Origin: Bacteroidia bacterium
Lineage (GTDB): Bacteria > Bacteroidota > Bacteroidia > B-17B0 > Aurantibacillaceae
Length of the DNA: 64,000 bases
Assembly: GCA_016787895.1 (NCBI GenBank)
Contig: JAEUTN010000001.1
Span: 1-64,000, forward strand
Reading direction: 5' to 3'
Shown here: piece by piece, positions 29,701-37,609 of the stretch
How positions within the stretch are numbered: the first letter of the stretch is position 1
Layout of the letters: each line of letters starts with the position of its first letter
The notes under the pieces: model-generated
Told to the model about the DNA's origin: nothing
What the model saw: the letters and a program-made list of their open reading frames with translations, nothing else
Databases searched by the model: none
Position numbers and translations under genes: made by a program

Positions 29701-32410
29701 CTTGTCCCTTCGCATCAACCGTAGCAATTTCAATCTCGTGATCACGGCCGGTGTAAAGTATGCCTGAATTTTTTTCTCCTTCCGGCAATTTCAGGCCCAC
29801 GTAATTGGAATAAGGAGAATAATTCACACTAAAATAGTCAACACTGAAAGCGCCTCCGGGTTCAAACACCATAGTGTTAAACGCTGCCCTGAGCAGCCCG
29901 GGAGCTTTGCCCTCCAGGTCAATCTTTAAAGGAATATCAGCATTCCCCAATTCGTCTACTTTTCCATCGAAGATTTCGGTATTCCTTGCTTCAAAATTCT
30001 GAACCATATCATCGAAATGAAAGGATTTGAATTGGGGGAATTCAGTAGTAACCGGACTAAGCGCAAGGTTAATTTTTGTGTTTAAATTCTTTGCAACGGT
30101 GCCCGTGAGCCAATTGGTATGGAGTTGAATGGTATTTTCTTTTGTTCCATAGATAAGCCCTGTATTGTCACCCACCTTCACATCAATTTTTAAACGGTTG
30201 GGCATAATTGTTTCTATTCGTATGCCTTTATTAAAACGCGCAGAACCTACTTTAACCTGAGCTGTCCAAAGTCCGGTTGGCGCGTCTTTATCCGTTTGCG
30301 TTGAAAAATTATAAAACCCTCCTGTACCTTTGTTGCTTACCAGTTTTTTGTATAAACGCCCCTGTGGATTGTACAATTCAAAACTCACCGGATGATTGGG
30401 CGGTAAATTGCCTTGTTTGTCTTCCAAAATAAAGGTGAGGAACAATGAATCGCCTGGACGCCAGACCCCGCGCTCTCCGTAGATAAACCCTTTGAGCCCT
30501 TTTTTAATCGCGTCGCCACCCACTTCGTACATACTCAAATTCAAAGAGGCGCCATCATCTATTCTCAGGTAAGCTACTTGTTTATCGGTTTTAGCCAATA
30601 AAAAATATGGTTTCTGCTCAGGGTTCAGCATAGCCTGTCCATCCGCGTTTGTGACGGATGACAGAATCAATTGTTTCTGATAATCATACACCTCTAACTT
30701 CAGGTTGTGCATTGGTTTAGTGGAGATGAGATCACTTGCTACCACGAACAAGCTGCCATCGTTGCCCTTTTTCAGAGTGAGGCCGATATCGGTAGCCAGA
30801 ATATTTCTGGAAACTGTTCTTTCGGTTCTTCTGTAATAATACTCTTTGCAGGGATTGTTTCTGTCTTCCCAATCATAATCTTCATCGTATTCATAATCAT
30901 AGTCGTTGTAATAATAGTTTTGCTCGCTGTAGTAACCGAAATAGTTGCTTTCTTCCCCTTCATTTTCCTGTGTCACTTCCTCCATTTCAAATTTTTTGTC
31001 CTCGGTGTTTCCAAGACAGGGATAGGTTGAATAGGCCCGTTTCATTCCCAGGGAAACTCTGTAAATAGCGCCAGGTTCAGCTTTAATAAGTGAGGAGAGA
31101 TCGAGGGAGAATTTTTTCCACACTCCAAATTCTGCCGGATTAGTAATGCCTAGGTTAATGCGTTTATGAACCAGGCGTTTTCCGACCTGAGAAAGCTGAT
31201 ACGAGCCATCCATGGTATTGGATTGAAGAAACTGCAACACGTTGTTGGCGTAAATTTTCACAATTGTGAGATCTACCGCTTTAAGGTTTACGGTTTCAAA
31301 TGCAAGGTTCATCCCATTGCCAGAGGTCAGAATATTGCCATTGCCGCAAAAGCGGATTTCAGGATTACTTTGGCTGAACACTACGCTGTGTTCAGATGAC
31401 CTGGCAAGCGGACGCCCTTTGGCATCCTTAAGTCCTTCGTTCACTTTTAAGGTGTAGGAACCGGACTTGGTATTCATGGGATAAACCAAAACCTGGTTGT
31501 TGTTCACAATGTATTTCAATTCTTTTACCCCTTCCATGGTGATAAGTCCTTCAAGGGATTGATCCTGATCAATAGGATTGGAAAAATTCAAAAGCACATA
31601 GGGATCACTCTCCGTTACTACTCTCACCAGCATCAATAGAAACTCTTCCTTCACAGGAATGTTGAACTTCTGTTTCGCCGTGTAATTGATGCCTAGTTCC
31701 TTTGCGTCGCACTCTATGCTCAGCAGGGCTTCTTTAGATGAAGGGCGAAGGATGCTATCGATGAGGAAACGGTGCAGGATTCCGTTATCATCGTGTACCC
31801 ATTTAATGTTCAGGTTTTGTTGGTTGAGTTGGGCACTCAGGCTCTTTTCAATGCTGATTTTATCCGCAAAATCAGCCGTACCAATATTTCCCGTGAGGCT
31901 GTAATAATTAAAATCACCGGGGTGGTAGCATTTTAGATCATTAACACTGAGTTGAGCCGACTGTTCAACCACCTGAAATTTAAACTCAAATTCGCTCAGC
32001 TCTTTTTTCACTTCAACGAGTTGGCCCAAATGAAATCGGGCCATGTACACCTGTCCGGGATTTAAGCGGGTATTTGGCGTAAATTCTATAGTCTGTGCAT
32101 CCTTCCACACGGTTGTTCCCTCAATACCCGGGTCAAATTCAAAATACTTTTCTTTTAACGGCACATTCAGTTCCTGGCTACCCGATAGTTCACGAATAAA
32201 TCGAATGCGAATGACAGAGTTGGAAGAAATGAAGCCTGAGGTAAACGAGCCTATGTAGCCTGCAAATTCAGGATCAATCTGAACAATACCATCTTCGGTT
32301 TGCCCTTTCTCCTCCTTACCGGATACAGTTTCACGCCAAACAAGTGCAATGGCTCCAATGATTAAAAGCGCGACGATGCTGTATTTTAGTGTTCCTGATT
32401 TCATGGTCAT
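26768..32410 (-). CDS. Bacterial alpha-2-macroglobulin (MG1-family protease trap)
   Basis: Bacterial alpha-2-macroglobulins trap invading proteases in the periplasm through a reactive thioester. The 1880-residue protein has an N-terminal membrane anchor (SIVALLIIGAIALVW) without a lipobox. The thioester motif is intact as Cys1423-Ile-Glu-Gln1426 in YPHGCIEQTTSKAFAQLYLP; most homologues have CLEQ. MG-domain features include YGERGVWRPGDSLFLTFIL and the bait-region neighbourhood. Unusual is a Tyr/Asp/Glu-rich insert at about residues 473-530 (for example YYYNDYDYEYDEDYDWEDR). It is the first gene of a two-gene operon with pbpC. Two in-frame ATGs lie two codons apart at the start. Confidence 0.93.
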   Translation of the reverse strand: MTMKSGTLKYSIVALLIIGAIALVWRETVSGKEEKGQTEDGIVQIDPEFAGYIGSFTSGFISSNSVIRIRFIRELSGSQELNVPLKEKYFEFDPGIEGTTVWKDAQTIEFTPNTRLNPGQVYMARFHLGQLVEVKKELSEFEFKFQVVEQSAQLSVNDLKCYHPGDFNYYSLTGNIGTADFADKISIEKSLSAQLNQQNLNIKWVHDDNGILHRFLIDSILRPSSKEALLSIECDAKELGINYTAKQKFNIPVKEEFLLMLVRVVTESDPYVLLNFSNPIDQDQSLEGLITMEGVKELKYIVNNNQVLVYPMNTKSGSYTLKVNEGLKDAKGRPLARSSEHSVVFSQSNPEIRFCGNGNILTSGNGMNLAFETVNLKAVDLTIVKIYANNVLQFLQSNTMDGSYQLSQVGKRLVHKRINLGITNPAEFGVWKKFSLDLSSLIKAEPGAIYRVSLGMKRAYSTYPCLGNTEDKKFEMEEVTQENEGEESNYFGYYSEQNYYYNDYDYEYDEDYDWEDRNNPCKEYYYRRTERTVSRNILATDIGLTLKKGNDGSLFVVASDLISTKPMHNLKLEVYDYQKQLILSSVTNADGQAMLNPEQKPYFLLAKTDKQVAYLRIDDGASLNLSMYEVGGDAIKKGLKGFIYGERGVWRPGDSLFLTFILEDKQGNLPPNHPVSFELYNPQGRLYKKLVSNKGTGGFYNFSTQTDKDAPTGLWTAQVKVGSARFNKGIRIETIMPNRLKIDVKVGDNTGLIYGTKENTIQLHTNWLTGTVAKNLNTKINLALSPVTTEFPQFKSFHFDDMVQNFEARNTEIFDGKVDELGNADIPLKIDLEGKAPGLLRAAFNTMVFEPGGAFSVDYFSVNYSPYSNYVGLKLPEGEKNSGILYTGRDHEIEIATVDAKGQGVSRSKIKFEMYKLEWRWWWDQYRGELANYANDNYHKAVKTENLTSKNGRARVKVNIPEGGWGRYLIRITDEESGHATSTITYFDWANWMEREGSGDGKIISNNLSFSTDKKAYKTGEEVKVIIPSPKNGRALITIENGTRVLEAHWLETEKGSTTFKFKVTPSMAPNVYVHISLLQPHSRSNDLPIRLYGVVPVMVDDPETHLRPLISIANTLEPEKKASLVVSEENNKEMAFTLAMVDEGLLDITRFKTPNPHATFYAKEALGVKTWDVYDQVIGAYGAELERILSIGGDGGALNKDGAKANRFKPMVKFFGPYYLNKGEKKNIQLLMPRYVGSVRVMVIAGNKGAYGFTEKTVPVKAPLMLLGTLPRVLSIGEEVKLPVSIFGGDKNIGKSEVKVEMNGLVQTIGPNTKNIVVKKNEEQVVVFDLKVNNKIGIARIKITANGGGHKASYDMELDVRNPNPFRTTVTEYYAEPGKVLSQNFTAPGIPGTNTGVLEVSSLPPINLEERLNYLISYPHGCIEQTTSKAFAQLYLPDLTSLNAERKVQVENNIKAGIQEIAKFQLSNGGLAYWQGSQSANLWGTTYAGHFMLLAEKKGYLLPSSFKKNWMQYQTARAQDFNVAEGKYYSNDQVQAYRLYVLALANNPVIGAMNRLREYPSLTNQAKWLLAAAYAQMGELAEAEKLISKAEPEVSPYRVNYYTYGSSERDLAIVLQTLCLMNKKPQAFSQLKKVAAYLSSSSWYSTQTTAFGLLAVADFVRKFGISSGMQARCYVNGKESDIKGSSPFVQIPIAFKGGNSAEFKVENKGSGVLFVRVISRGKPPIGEEQEGNEHISTSIGFKDLEGKIIQPNEIPQGSNFLMTVTVRNLGAVGEIKNLAISNYIPSGWEIHNSRLVDNESAMKNSEFSYQDIRDDRVLTYLDLNSTESKHFTLMLNATYEGLYYLPGLNVEAMYDNSVYARTKGQWIRVVKTGTGAQGN

Positions 32411-32542
32411 AGATTTTGACTAAAATATAAATTATAAAAAATGTACGGTTACAAGTTGCTAACAGGTTATGGAGGATGTATTCAGAGGAATAGCTATAAT
32501 TTGTAGCAAGGTTGGGCAAGCTTTTCCTTTATCTTTAGTGTC

Positions 32543-33571
32543 ATGAATTCTAACCTTGATCCTAACGAGGAAAACCTGAGCAGTACTGACAAAGAAATTG
32601 AACGAGCGTTAAGGCCTCTTGCGTTCGACGATTTCAGCGGACAGGAAAGTGTGGTGGATAACCTCCGGGTGTTTGTAGCGGCCGCCAAAAAACGCCAGGA
32701 ATCCCTGGACCACGTGTTGTTACACGGGCCTCCGGGTTTGGGTAAAACTACACTAGCCCATATTATTACCAATGACCTGGGCGTGAACCTGAGGGTGACC
32801 AGCGGCCCGGTACTCGACAAACCCGGCGATTTGGCCGGATTGCTCACCAATCTGGAACCCTTTGATGTGTTGTTCATCGATGAAATTCACCGGCTAAGTC
32901 CCGTGGTGGAAGAGTACCTCTACTCTGCTATGGAGGATTTTAAAATCGATATCATGATCGACAGCGGCCCCAATGCCAGAACAGTTCAAATTAAATTAAA
33001 CCCCTTTACTTTGGTTGGCGCCACCACGCGCAGCGGATTGCTCACCGCCCCCCTGCGTGCAAGGTTTGGCATTAACAGCCGTTTAAATTATTATGATAGC
33101 AAGGTACTTACCGGCATCGTTCAAAGAAGTTCCGAAATTTTAGATGTGGCCATCGCTGATGAAGCGGCCTATGAAATTGCCCGCCGCAGCCGGGGAACGC
33201 CACGCATTGCCAACGCCTTGCTTCGAAGGGTAAGGGATTTCGCACAAATAAAAGGCAATGGGCGCATTGATCTTGAAATGGCTACCTATTCCCTGAAGGC
33301 TCTGAATGTAGATAAAAATGGTCTGGATGAAATGGACCACCGTATTTTAAATTGTATCATCGATAAATTCAAGGGCGGTCCCGTGGGTATCAACACCATC
33401 AGCACCGCAGTTGGAGAGGAGTCGGGAACCATTGAAGAAGTTTACGAACCCTTTTTGGTGCAGGAAGGTTATCTGGTGCGCACGCCAAGAGGACGTGAAG
33501 CCACAGAAATTGCTTACAAACATTTGGGTAAAAGCGTTTATAAACGACCAGGGAGTTTGTTTGAAGAGTGA
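32543..33571 (+). CDS. ruvB: Holliday junction branch migration helicase RuvB
   Basis: RuvB is the AAA+ motor that drives branch migration of Holliday junctions with RuvA. Walker A is [10 protein letters not shown] at residues 61-70 and Walker B is [10 protein letters not shown] at 111-120. The sensor region with [19 protein letters not shown] and the C-terminal winged helix ([20 protein letters not shown]) are intact. Length is 342 residues. It is divergent from the alpha-2-macroglobulin gene and stands apart from any ruvA or ruvC. Confidence 0.98.
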   Translation: MNSNLDPNEENLSSTDKEIERALRPLAFDDFSGQESVVDNLRVFVAAAKKRQESLDHVLLHGPPGLGKTTLAHIITNDLGVNLRVTSGPVLDKPGDLAGLLTNLEPFDVLFIDEIHRLSPVVEEYLYSAMEDFKIDIMIDSGPNARTVQIKLNPFTLVGATTRSGLLTAPLRARFGINSRLNYYDSKVLTGIVQRSSEILDVAIADEAAYEIARRSRGTPRIANALLRRVRDFAQIKGNGRIDLEMATYSLKALNVDKNGLDEMDHRILNCIIDKFKGGPVGINTISTAVGEESGTIEEVYEPFLVQEGYLVRTPRGREATEIAYKHLGKSVYKRPGSLFEE

Positions 33572-33622
33572 GACATGGCCAAATTCCGACGACAGTAAGC
33601 CTAAAATCTTATTTTTGTCGCT

Positions 33623-34390
33623 ATGTTTCATTTCCTCCTTCGCACCATACCCCGCCCTATCCTTATTAAACTGAGCCTGATCTTCAGTAAAATTGCGCCT
33701 TATCTGTATTACGGTACGCGTTACGAAGACCCTATCAGTGGGAAAACCTACCGCAAATTTTTGCCTTACGGCTACGGAGGAAGGGCCAAACGAAAAAACG
33801 TTTTGTGTCCAGGAAGCCTCTCCCTTGAACGCCACCGTTTGTTATGGTTGTACTTAAAAAATAAAACCAATTTTTTTACAGCGCCCCATAAAATGCTGCA
33901 CATCGCGCCTGAACAATGTTTTTACAAATTGTTCAAAGGCATGAAAAATTTAGATTACACTACGGGTGATTACAACAGCCCCATTGCCGACGTTCATTTT
34001 GATTTACATCACGCACCTTTTGCGGACAATAGTTTTGATGTTATTTTTTGCAATCACGTTTTGGAACATGTGCAGGATGCCAAACAATGCATGCGGGAAT
34101 TGTACCGTATGACCAAACCCGGGGGCTGGGGAATATTTCAGGTTCCGCTGGATACCACGCGGGCCACTACATTTGAAGACAGCAACATTACCAGTGAAGA
34201 AGACCGTGAAAAACACTATTGGCAGAAAGACCACTTACGTTTGTTTGGATTGGACTATAAAGATCAGCTGGAAGCAGCAGGCTTTAGCGTGAAGGTGGAT
34301 GATTTTGTGAATACCTTAAGCCCAGAAGAGGTCGACCGTTACCGTTTACCGGCGGGAGAGATGATTTATTTTTGTAGCAAAAAAGCTTAG
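33623..34390 (+). CDS. SAM-dependent methyltransferase, class I
   Basis: The 255-residue product has a Rossmann-type methyltransferase core: LHIAPEQCFYKLFK (motif I region), LDYTTGDYNSPIADVHFDLH, then APFADNSFDVIFCNHVLEHV and the MRELYRMTKPGGWGIFQVPL strand. These fit the Methyltransf_11 group. The N-terminal 80 residues include a hydrophobic helix and a GKTYRKFLPYGYGGRAKRKN segment often found with sugar- or lipid-related methyltransferases. The substrate is unknown. It follows ruvB in the same direction and its end overlaps the convergent acyltransferase gene by four bases. Confidence 0.85.
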   Translation: MFHFLLRTIPRPILIKLSLIFSKIAPYLYYGTRYEDPISGKTYRKFLPYGYGGRAKRKNVLCPGSLSLERHRLLWLYLKNKTNFFTAPHKMLHIAPEQCFYKLFKGMKNLDYTTGDYNSPIADVHFDLHHAPFADNSFDVIFCNHVLEHVQDAKQCMRELYRMTKPGGWGIFQVPLDTTRATTFEDSNITSEEDREKHYWQKDHLRLFGLDYKDQLEAAGFSVKVDDFVNTLSPEEVDRYRLPAGEMIYFCSKKA

Positions 34391-35238
34391 CTTTTGATGT
34401 ACTCTTCAAAGCTTTTTCCCTTGTGGAATTCCTTTGAATAGATGTATTCGTAAATTTTATCGGCCCATTGTTTATGGCTTCGGCTATCGTCGAACACCTC
34501 ATAACTAAAGGGTTTACTGAAATGAATGCGGATGTCTTTTTTATTTGCCCTGAACATTTCATCGGGCAAAAACAACATTTCGATATTGGCTTTAATGCCT
34601 ATCTTTTTTCTGAACCGCGCAAAATTGTAAAAGAACTTTGAGTTGGCACCTTCTATAAACACAGGCTGTACCAAACGTTTGTGATCAATGGCCTGGGTGA
34701 CAAAACTTTTTTTCCAACTCAAATCCCTCACCTTTCCGTCGATTTTGCGTGAAACCAATCCTGCAGGGAAAATAAGCACGGCTCCACCCAATCGAAAGAT
34801 TTCTTCCATCGTACGCAAAGAACCAGCAGAAGCTGCACCCAGCTTGTTCACTGCCACAAACACGTCCCCGTAATTGCTTATTGATTTCAGAATGTCATTC
34901 ACAAAAAAGTGCACGTCAGGACGTACATCTCCTACTGCTTTAATAAGCGCCATACCATCCAATCCGCCCAGAGGATGGTTCGCGGCGATAGTAATGTTCC
35001 CTTTTTTGGGAATAAGCTCCTCGTTTAGGGACACCACTTTAACACCAAGGTAATCCAGGGCTTTGCTGTTAAATTCGAGTCCTTTCTCGTCCTTTAACAA
35101 CACCATGGCCCGGTTAATCTCCTGCTCATGCAGCTTTCGTTTCAACCAGTTGATTGCAAATCGCGGAAGCCAACGGTACAGCTTTTTGGCCTTGTGTTTA
35201 AGGATGTGTTCAATGTCAACGAATTTCTTTTCGATCAT
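34387..35238 (-). CDS. Lysophospholipid-type acyltransferase
   Basis: The 283-residue protein has the LPLAT/PlsC catalytic motif NHPLGGLDGMAL (NHx4D type) at about residue 88 and a second motif region with AVLIFPAGLVSRK. These enzymes move acyl chains to glycerol phosphate or to amino-acid lipids. In Bacteroidota similar proteins act on glycine/ornithine lipids (GlsA-like), but no GlsB-like partner is beside it, so the substrate is open. No signal peptide or strong membrane helix is seen. Confidence 0.8.
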   Translation of the reverse strand: MIEKKFVDIEHILKHKAKKLYRWLPRFAINWLKRKLHEQEINRAMVLLKDEKGLEFNSKALDYLGVKVVSLNEELIPKKGNITIAANHPLGGLDGMALIKAVGDVRPDVHFFVNDILKSISNYGDVFVAVNKLGAASAGSLRTMEEIFRLGGAVLIFPAGLVSRKIDGKVRDLSWKKSFVTQAIDHKRLVQPVFIEGANSKFFYNFARFRKKIGIKANIEMLFLPDEMFRANKKDIRIHFSKPFSYEVFDDSRSHKQWADKIYEYIYSKEFHKGKSFEEYIKS

Positions 35239-35282
35239 ATGAAGGCTTAAAGATAAAAGAAATCATGAATGAAACAGGTGCG

Positions 35283-36275
35283 TCAGGACCCCTCCACCGA
35301 ATGTTTTATATCGGGTAAAACGTTTTCAAGAGTCCATTCGAGCTTTTTTACATAAGCCTGTTTCCTCACATTGCACTCGCTGAGGGCACAAATGCTGCAG
35401 GAAGTTGGTAAACAGGGGTCGGCGTGAATAAAAAACTCAATCTCAAAGCTCAGGTTGCTTAAAGCCAACTTACTCAGCGCGTCTACCTCCGTATGGGCCT
35501 CCTCCAGACTATAATACCAGGGCAATGTCATGTGGCAGTCAACATGCACTACCGAACCGTATTTCACCACCCGCATGTTGTGAATGTCAATCCAGTTTTC
35601 TTTTCGGTGCAGTTCAAGGAGTTCAACGAGTTGTTTTAATTTCACCAGGTCGGCCTTGTCCATCAGGTTAAACACCGAATCGCGAATGAGCTGAAAACCG
35701 GTGTAAGCGATCATTAAACCTAAAATAATGGTAATTACGAGGTCGATCCAATTCCAACCGGTAAAATAAATCAGGGCTAAGCCCAGCACCAGGCCCAGGC
35801 TGCTCCAGGTATCGGTTAACAAGTGTTTGCCGTCGGCTTCGAGCGTCGTAGAATGCAGGTGTTTCCCTTTTTTGATCAAAAATTTACCCATGAAAAAATT
35901 GGCCAGACCCGAGAACATGGTTAGGAATACACCTTTATCGATGTTAGCCAGTGCATGTGGAGCAAAAAAACCGGAAATGCCTTCAAACAACATAACAGTT
36001 CCGGTAATAAAAATCATGCCCCCTTCTACTCCGCTGGTCATGAATTCAATTTTACCGTGACCGTAAGGATGGTCCTTGTCCCTGGGTTTAGCCGCGTAAT
36101 ACAAACCATAAAGCGCCAACACCCCGCTGAGTACGTTAATAATGGATTCGAGAGCATCCGTAAGGATTCCCTGAGAGTTGGTGAGGTAATACGTAAAGAA
36201 CTTAAAGCCCATCAGGAGAGTGCCCATAAACAGCACCCATTTCATTGCTTTTATTTTTTCTTCCGCCTTATTCAT
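35283..36275 (-). CDS. Cation diffusion facilitator family metal exporter
   Basis: The 330-residue protein has the CDF architecture: about six membrane helices (from MKWVLFMGTLLMGFKFFTYY), the metal-site pair DALESIINVLSG in helix 2 and EADGKHLLTDTWSSLGLVL in helix 5 (HxxxD type), and a cytoplasmic C-terminal domain with HNMRVVKYGSVVHVDCHM. A Cys-rich end (ADPCLPTSCSICALSECNVR) is extra to the core family and might bind metal. Substrates are likely Zn, Fe or Mn; the sequence does not decide. Confidence 0.9.
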   Translation of the reverse strand: MNKAEEKIKAMKWVLFMGTLLMGFKFFTYYLTNSQGILTDALESIINVLSGVLALYGLYYAAKPRDKDHPYGHGKIEFMTSGVEGGMIFITGTVMLFEGISGFFAPHALANIDKGVFLTMFSGLANFFMGKFLIKKGKHLHSTTLEADGKHLLTDTWSSLGLVLGLALIYFTGWNWIDLVITIILGLMIAYTGFQLIRDSVFNLMDKADLVKLKQLVELLELHRKENWIDIHNMRVVKYGSVVHVDCHMTLPWYYSLEEAHTEVDALSKLALSNLSFEIEFFIHADPCLPTSCSICALSECNVRKQAYVKKLEWTLENVLPDIKHSVEGS

Positions 36276-36404
36276 GCTTGTGTGAAGGTATTAAAAATCT
36301 ACAATCAGTCTGGAGAATAGTGTTTATCCATGCTTCATGCCACTTTGTGGTTGTTAGATTAATTTTCCAATATAACGTGACATGTGTTAATTTAAGAAAT
36401 TCAT

Positions 36405-36412
36405 TAAATTTG
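36405..36412 (+). promoter_or_regulatory. -7 promoter element of the first small T9SS gene
   Basis: TAAATTTG matches the Bacteroidota -7 consensus, 23 nt before the start codon. No clear TTTG lies at the proper distance upstream, so it may depend on another factor. Confidence 0.5.
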
Positions 36413-36435
36413 AATTCATCTTAAATAAACACAGC

Positions 36436-37275
36436 ATGAAAAAATTATTACTCTCCTTCTTTATCCTTTCAGGTACAATGTTATTCGCTCAGAATCCCAT
36501 TCCCAACCCGGGCTTTGAAAATTGGAGCAGCGGGGATCCCGATGGCTGGGACACTCCTAATATTTTTACACTCACCCCCATCACACAAAGCGGAGATGTG
36601 CACGGGGGCGCTTCAGCTGCAAGACTGGAAGTTTTAGATGACGACGGTTCTGCTTATCCACCTATTATGAATACTAACAGTATTTCCATTTCTCAAAATT
36701 ACCAGGTATTCTCCTTCTATTCTAAAACCAATCTTATTGGAGGCGATGCTCTGATTGCCAGTGTAATTCTGAAGAAAAATGGCACACCAGTATCTGTCAA
36801 TAATTTCAGTGTAACCTCTAATACAAACGTATATACTCAGCGGAGTTATACACTTTCCTACTTTCAGCCAGTTAGTGGTGTTGCAAATGAATTAGAACTT
36901 CAAATTGGTATTTCAGGCGCTTTAATATTCCCAACCGTTGGTTCAAATGCCTTGATAGATGACCTCTCCATAAGCGGAAACCTTGTCACAGGAGTAAGAG
37001 AAGAGGTAAAGATTACAGATGCCCTGCTTGGAAACCCTCAGCCAAATCCTAGCTCCGGATTAACCTTGTTGCCATTTACCTTATCATCAAAAACAAAAGT
37101 TGTGATGGAATTAATGAGCCTTGATGGAAAAAAATTAAAAGAAGTCCTTAATGAAGAATTGGAACCCGGTCGTTACAAAGCCGAGTGTGCAGTTGAAGAT
37201 TTACCGGAAGGCCTTTATTTAATCAAACTAAGTGCTGATGGAAAATCCTTATACACGAAGTTGATTGTACAATAA
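36436..37275 (+). CDS. Secreted protein with T9SS C-terminal sorting domain (paralogue of 39064)
   Basis: The 279-residue product has a signal peptide (MKKLLLSFFILSGTMLFAQ), then NPIPNPGFENWSSGDPDGWD, the start of a jelly-roll region like the carbohydrate-binding CBM4_9 type. A type IX secretion sorting domain takes the last 75 residues, with QPNPSSGLTLLPFTL, then SLDGKKLKEVL and YLIKLSADGKSLYTKLIV. It should be exported by T9SS to the surface or medium. A paralogue of the same layout lies beyond the csp-rhlE pair. The ligand is unknown. Confidence 0.85.
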   Translation: MKKLLLSFFILSGTMLFAQNPIPNPGFENWSSGDPDGWDTPNIFTLTPITQSGDVHGGASAARLEVLDDDGSAYPPIMNTNSISISQNYQVFSFYSKTNLIGGDALIASVILKKNGTPVSVNNFSVTSNTNVYTQRSYTLSYFQPVSGVANELELQIGISGALIFPTVGSNALIDDLSISGNLVTGVREEVKITDALLGNPQPNPSSGLTLLPFTLSSKTKVVMELMSLDGKKLKEVLNEELEPGRYKAECAVEDLPEGLYLIKLSADGKSLYTKLIVQ

Positions 37276-37303
37276 ATTTTTCAATTTTTACTCGTAGAAT
37301 AAA

Positions 37304-37333
37304 AAAAGGGCAAACCAAATGGTCTGCCCTTTC
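37304..37333. terminator. Bidirectional terminator between the T9SS gene and csp
   Basis: AAAGGGCA, ACC, loop AAAT, GGT and TGCCCTTT form a 12-bp stem with one mismatch. The flanks are A-rich on the left and T-rich on the right, so it can end transcription from both convergent genes. Confidence 0.85.
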
Positions 37334-37350
37334 GTTTTTTTTCTTAAAGA

Positions 37351-37539
37351 TTAAAGTACCGACACGTTGATCGCGTTGATGCCTCTTCTGCCTTGTTCAG
37401 TTTCAAACTGAACTTTATCGTTTTCGCGAATCTCGTCGTTAAGACCAGAAACGTGAACAAACACTTCTTGTCCGTTTTCTTCTTGAATAAATCCGAAACC
37501 TTTTGTTTCGTTAAAAAATTTTACTGTACCTGTTTTCAT
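37351..37539 (-). CDS. Cold shock protein, CspA family
   Basis: A single cold-shock domain of 62 residues with RNP1 KGFGFIQ and RNP2 VFVHVSG, opening MKTGTVKFFNETKGFGFIQE. Such proteins melt RNA structure and are often induced by cold. The gene follows the DEAD-box helicase rhlE on the same strand after a 70-nt leader with two small hairpins, which suggests a joint cold-response unit and possibly structure-dependent control. Confidence 0.95.
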   Translation of the reverse strand: MKTGTVKFFNETKGFGFIQEENGQEVFVHVSGLNDEIRENDKVQFETEQGRRGINAINVSVL

Positions 37540-37553
37540 TTTGTTGTTTTTTT

Positions 37554-37603
37554 GCCCTTTCGGGCTGTTTTTGATTTAATTATCGATAGCCAATAGGGCT
37601 ATC
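37554..37603 (-). promoter_or_regulatory. Two hairpins in the csp leader
   Basis: GATAGCC/GGCTATC with a 5-nt loop (37585-37603) and GCCC-GAAA-GGGC (37554-37565) lie between the rhlE stop and the csp start. Neither is followed by a T run on the minus strand, so they look like leader structures and not a terminator. A temperature-sensing role is inference. Confidence 0.4.
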
Positions 37604-37609
37604 AATGGT

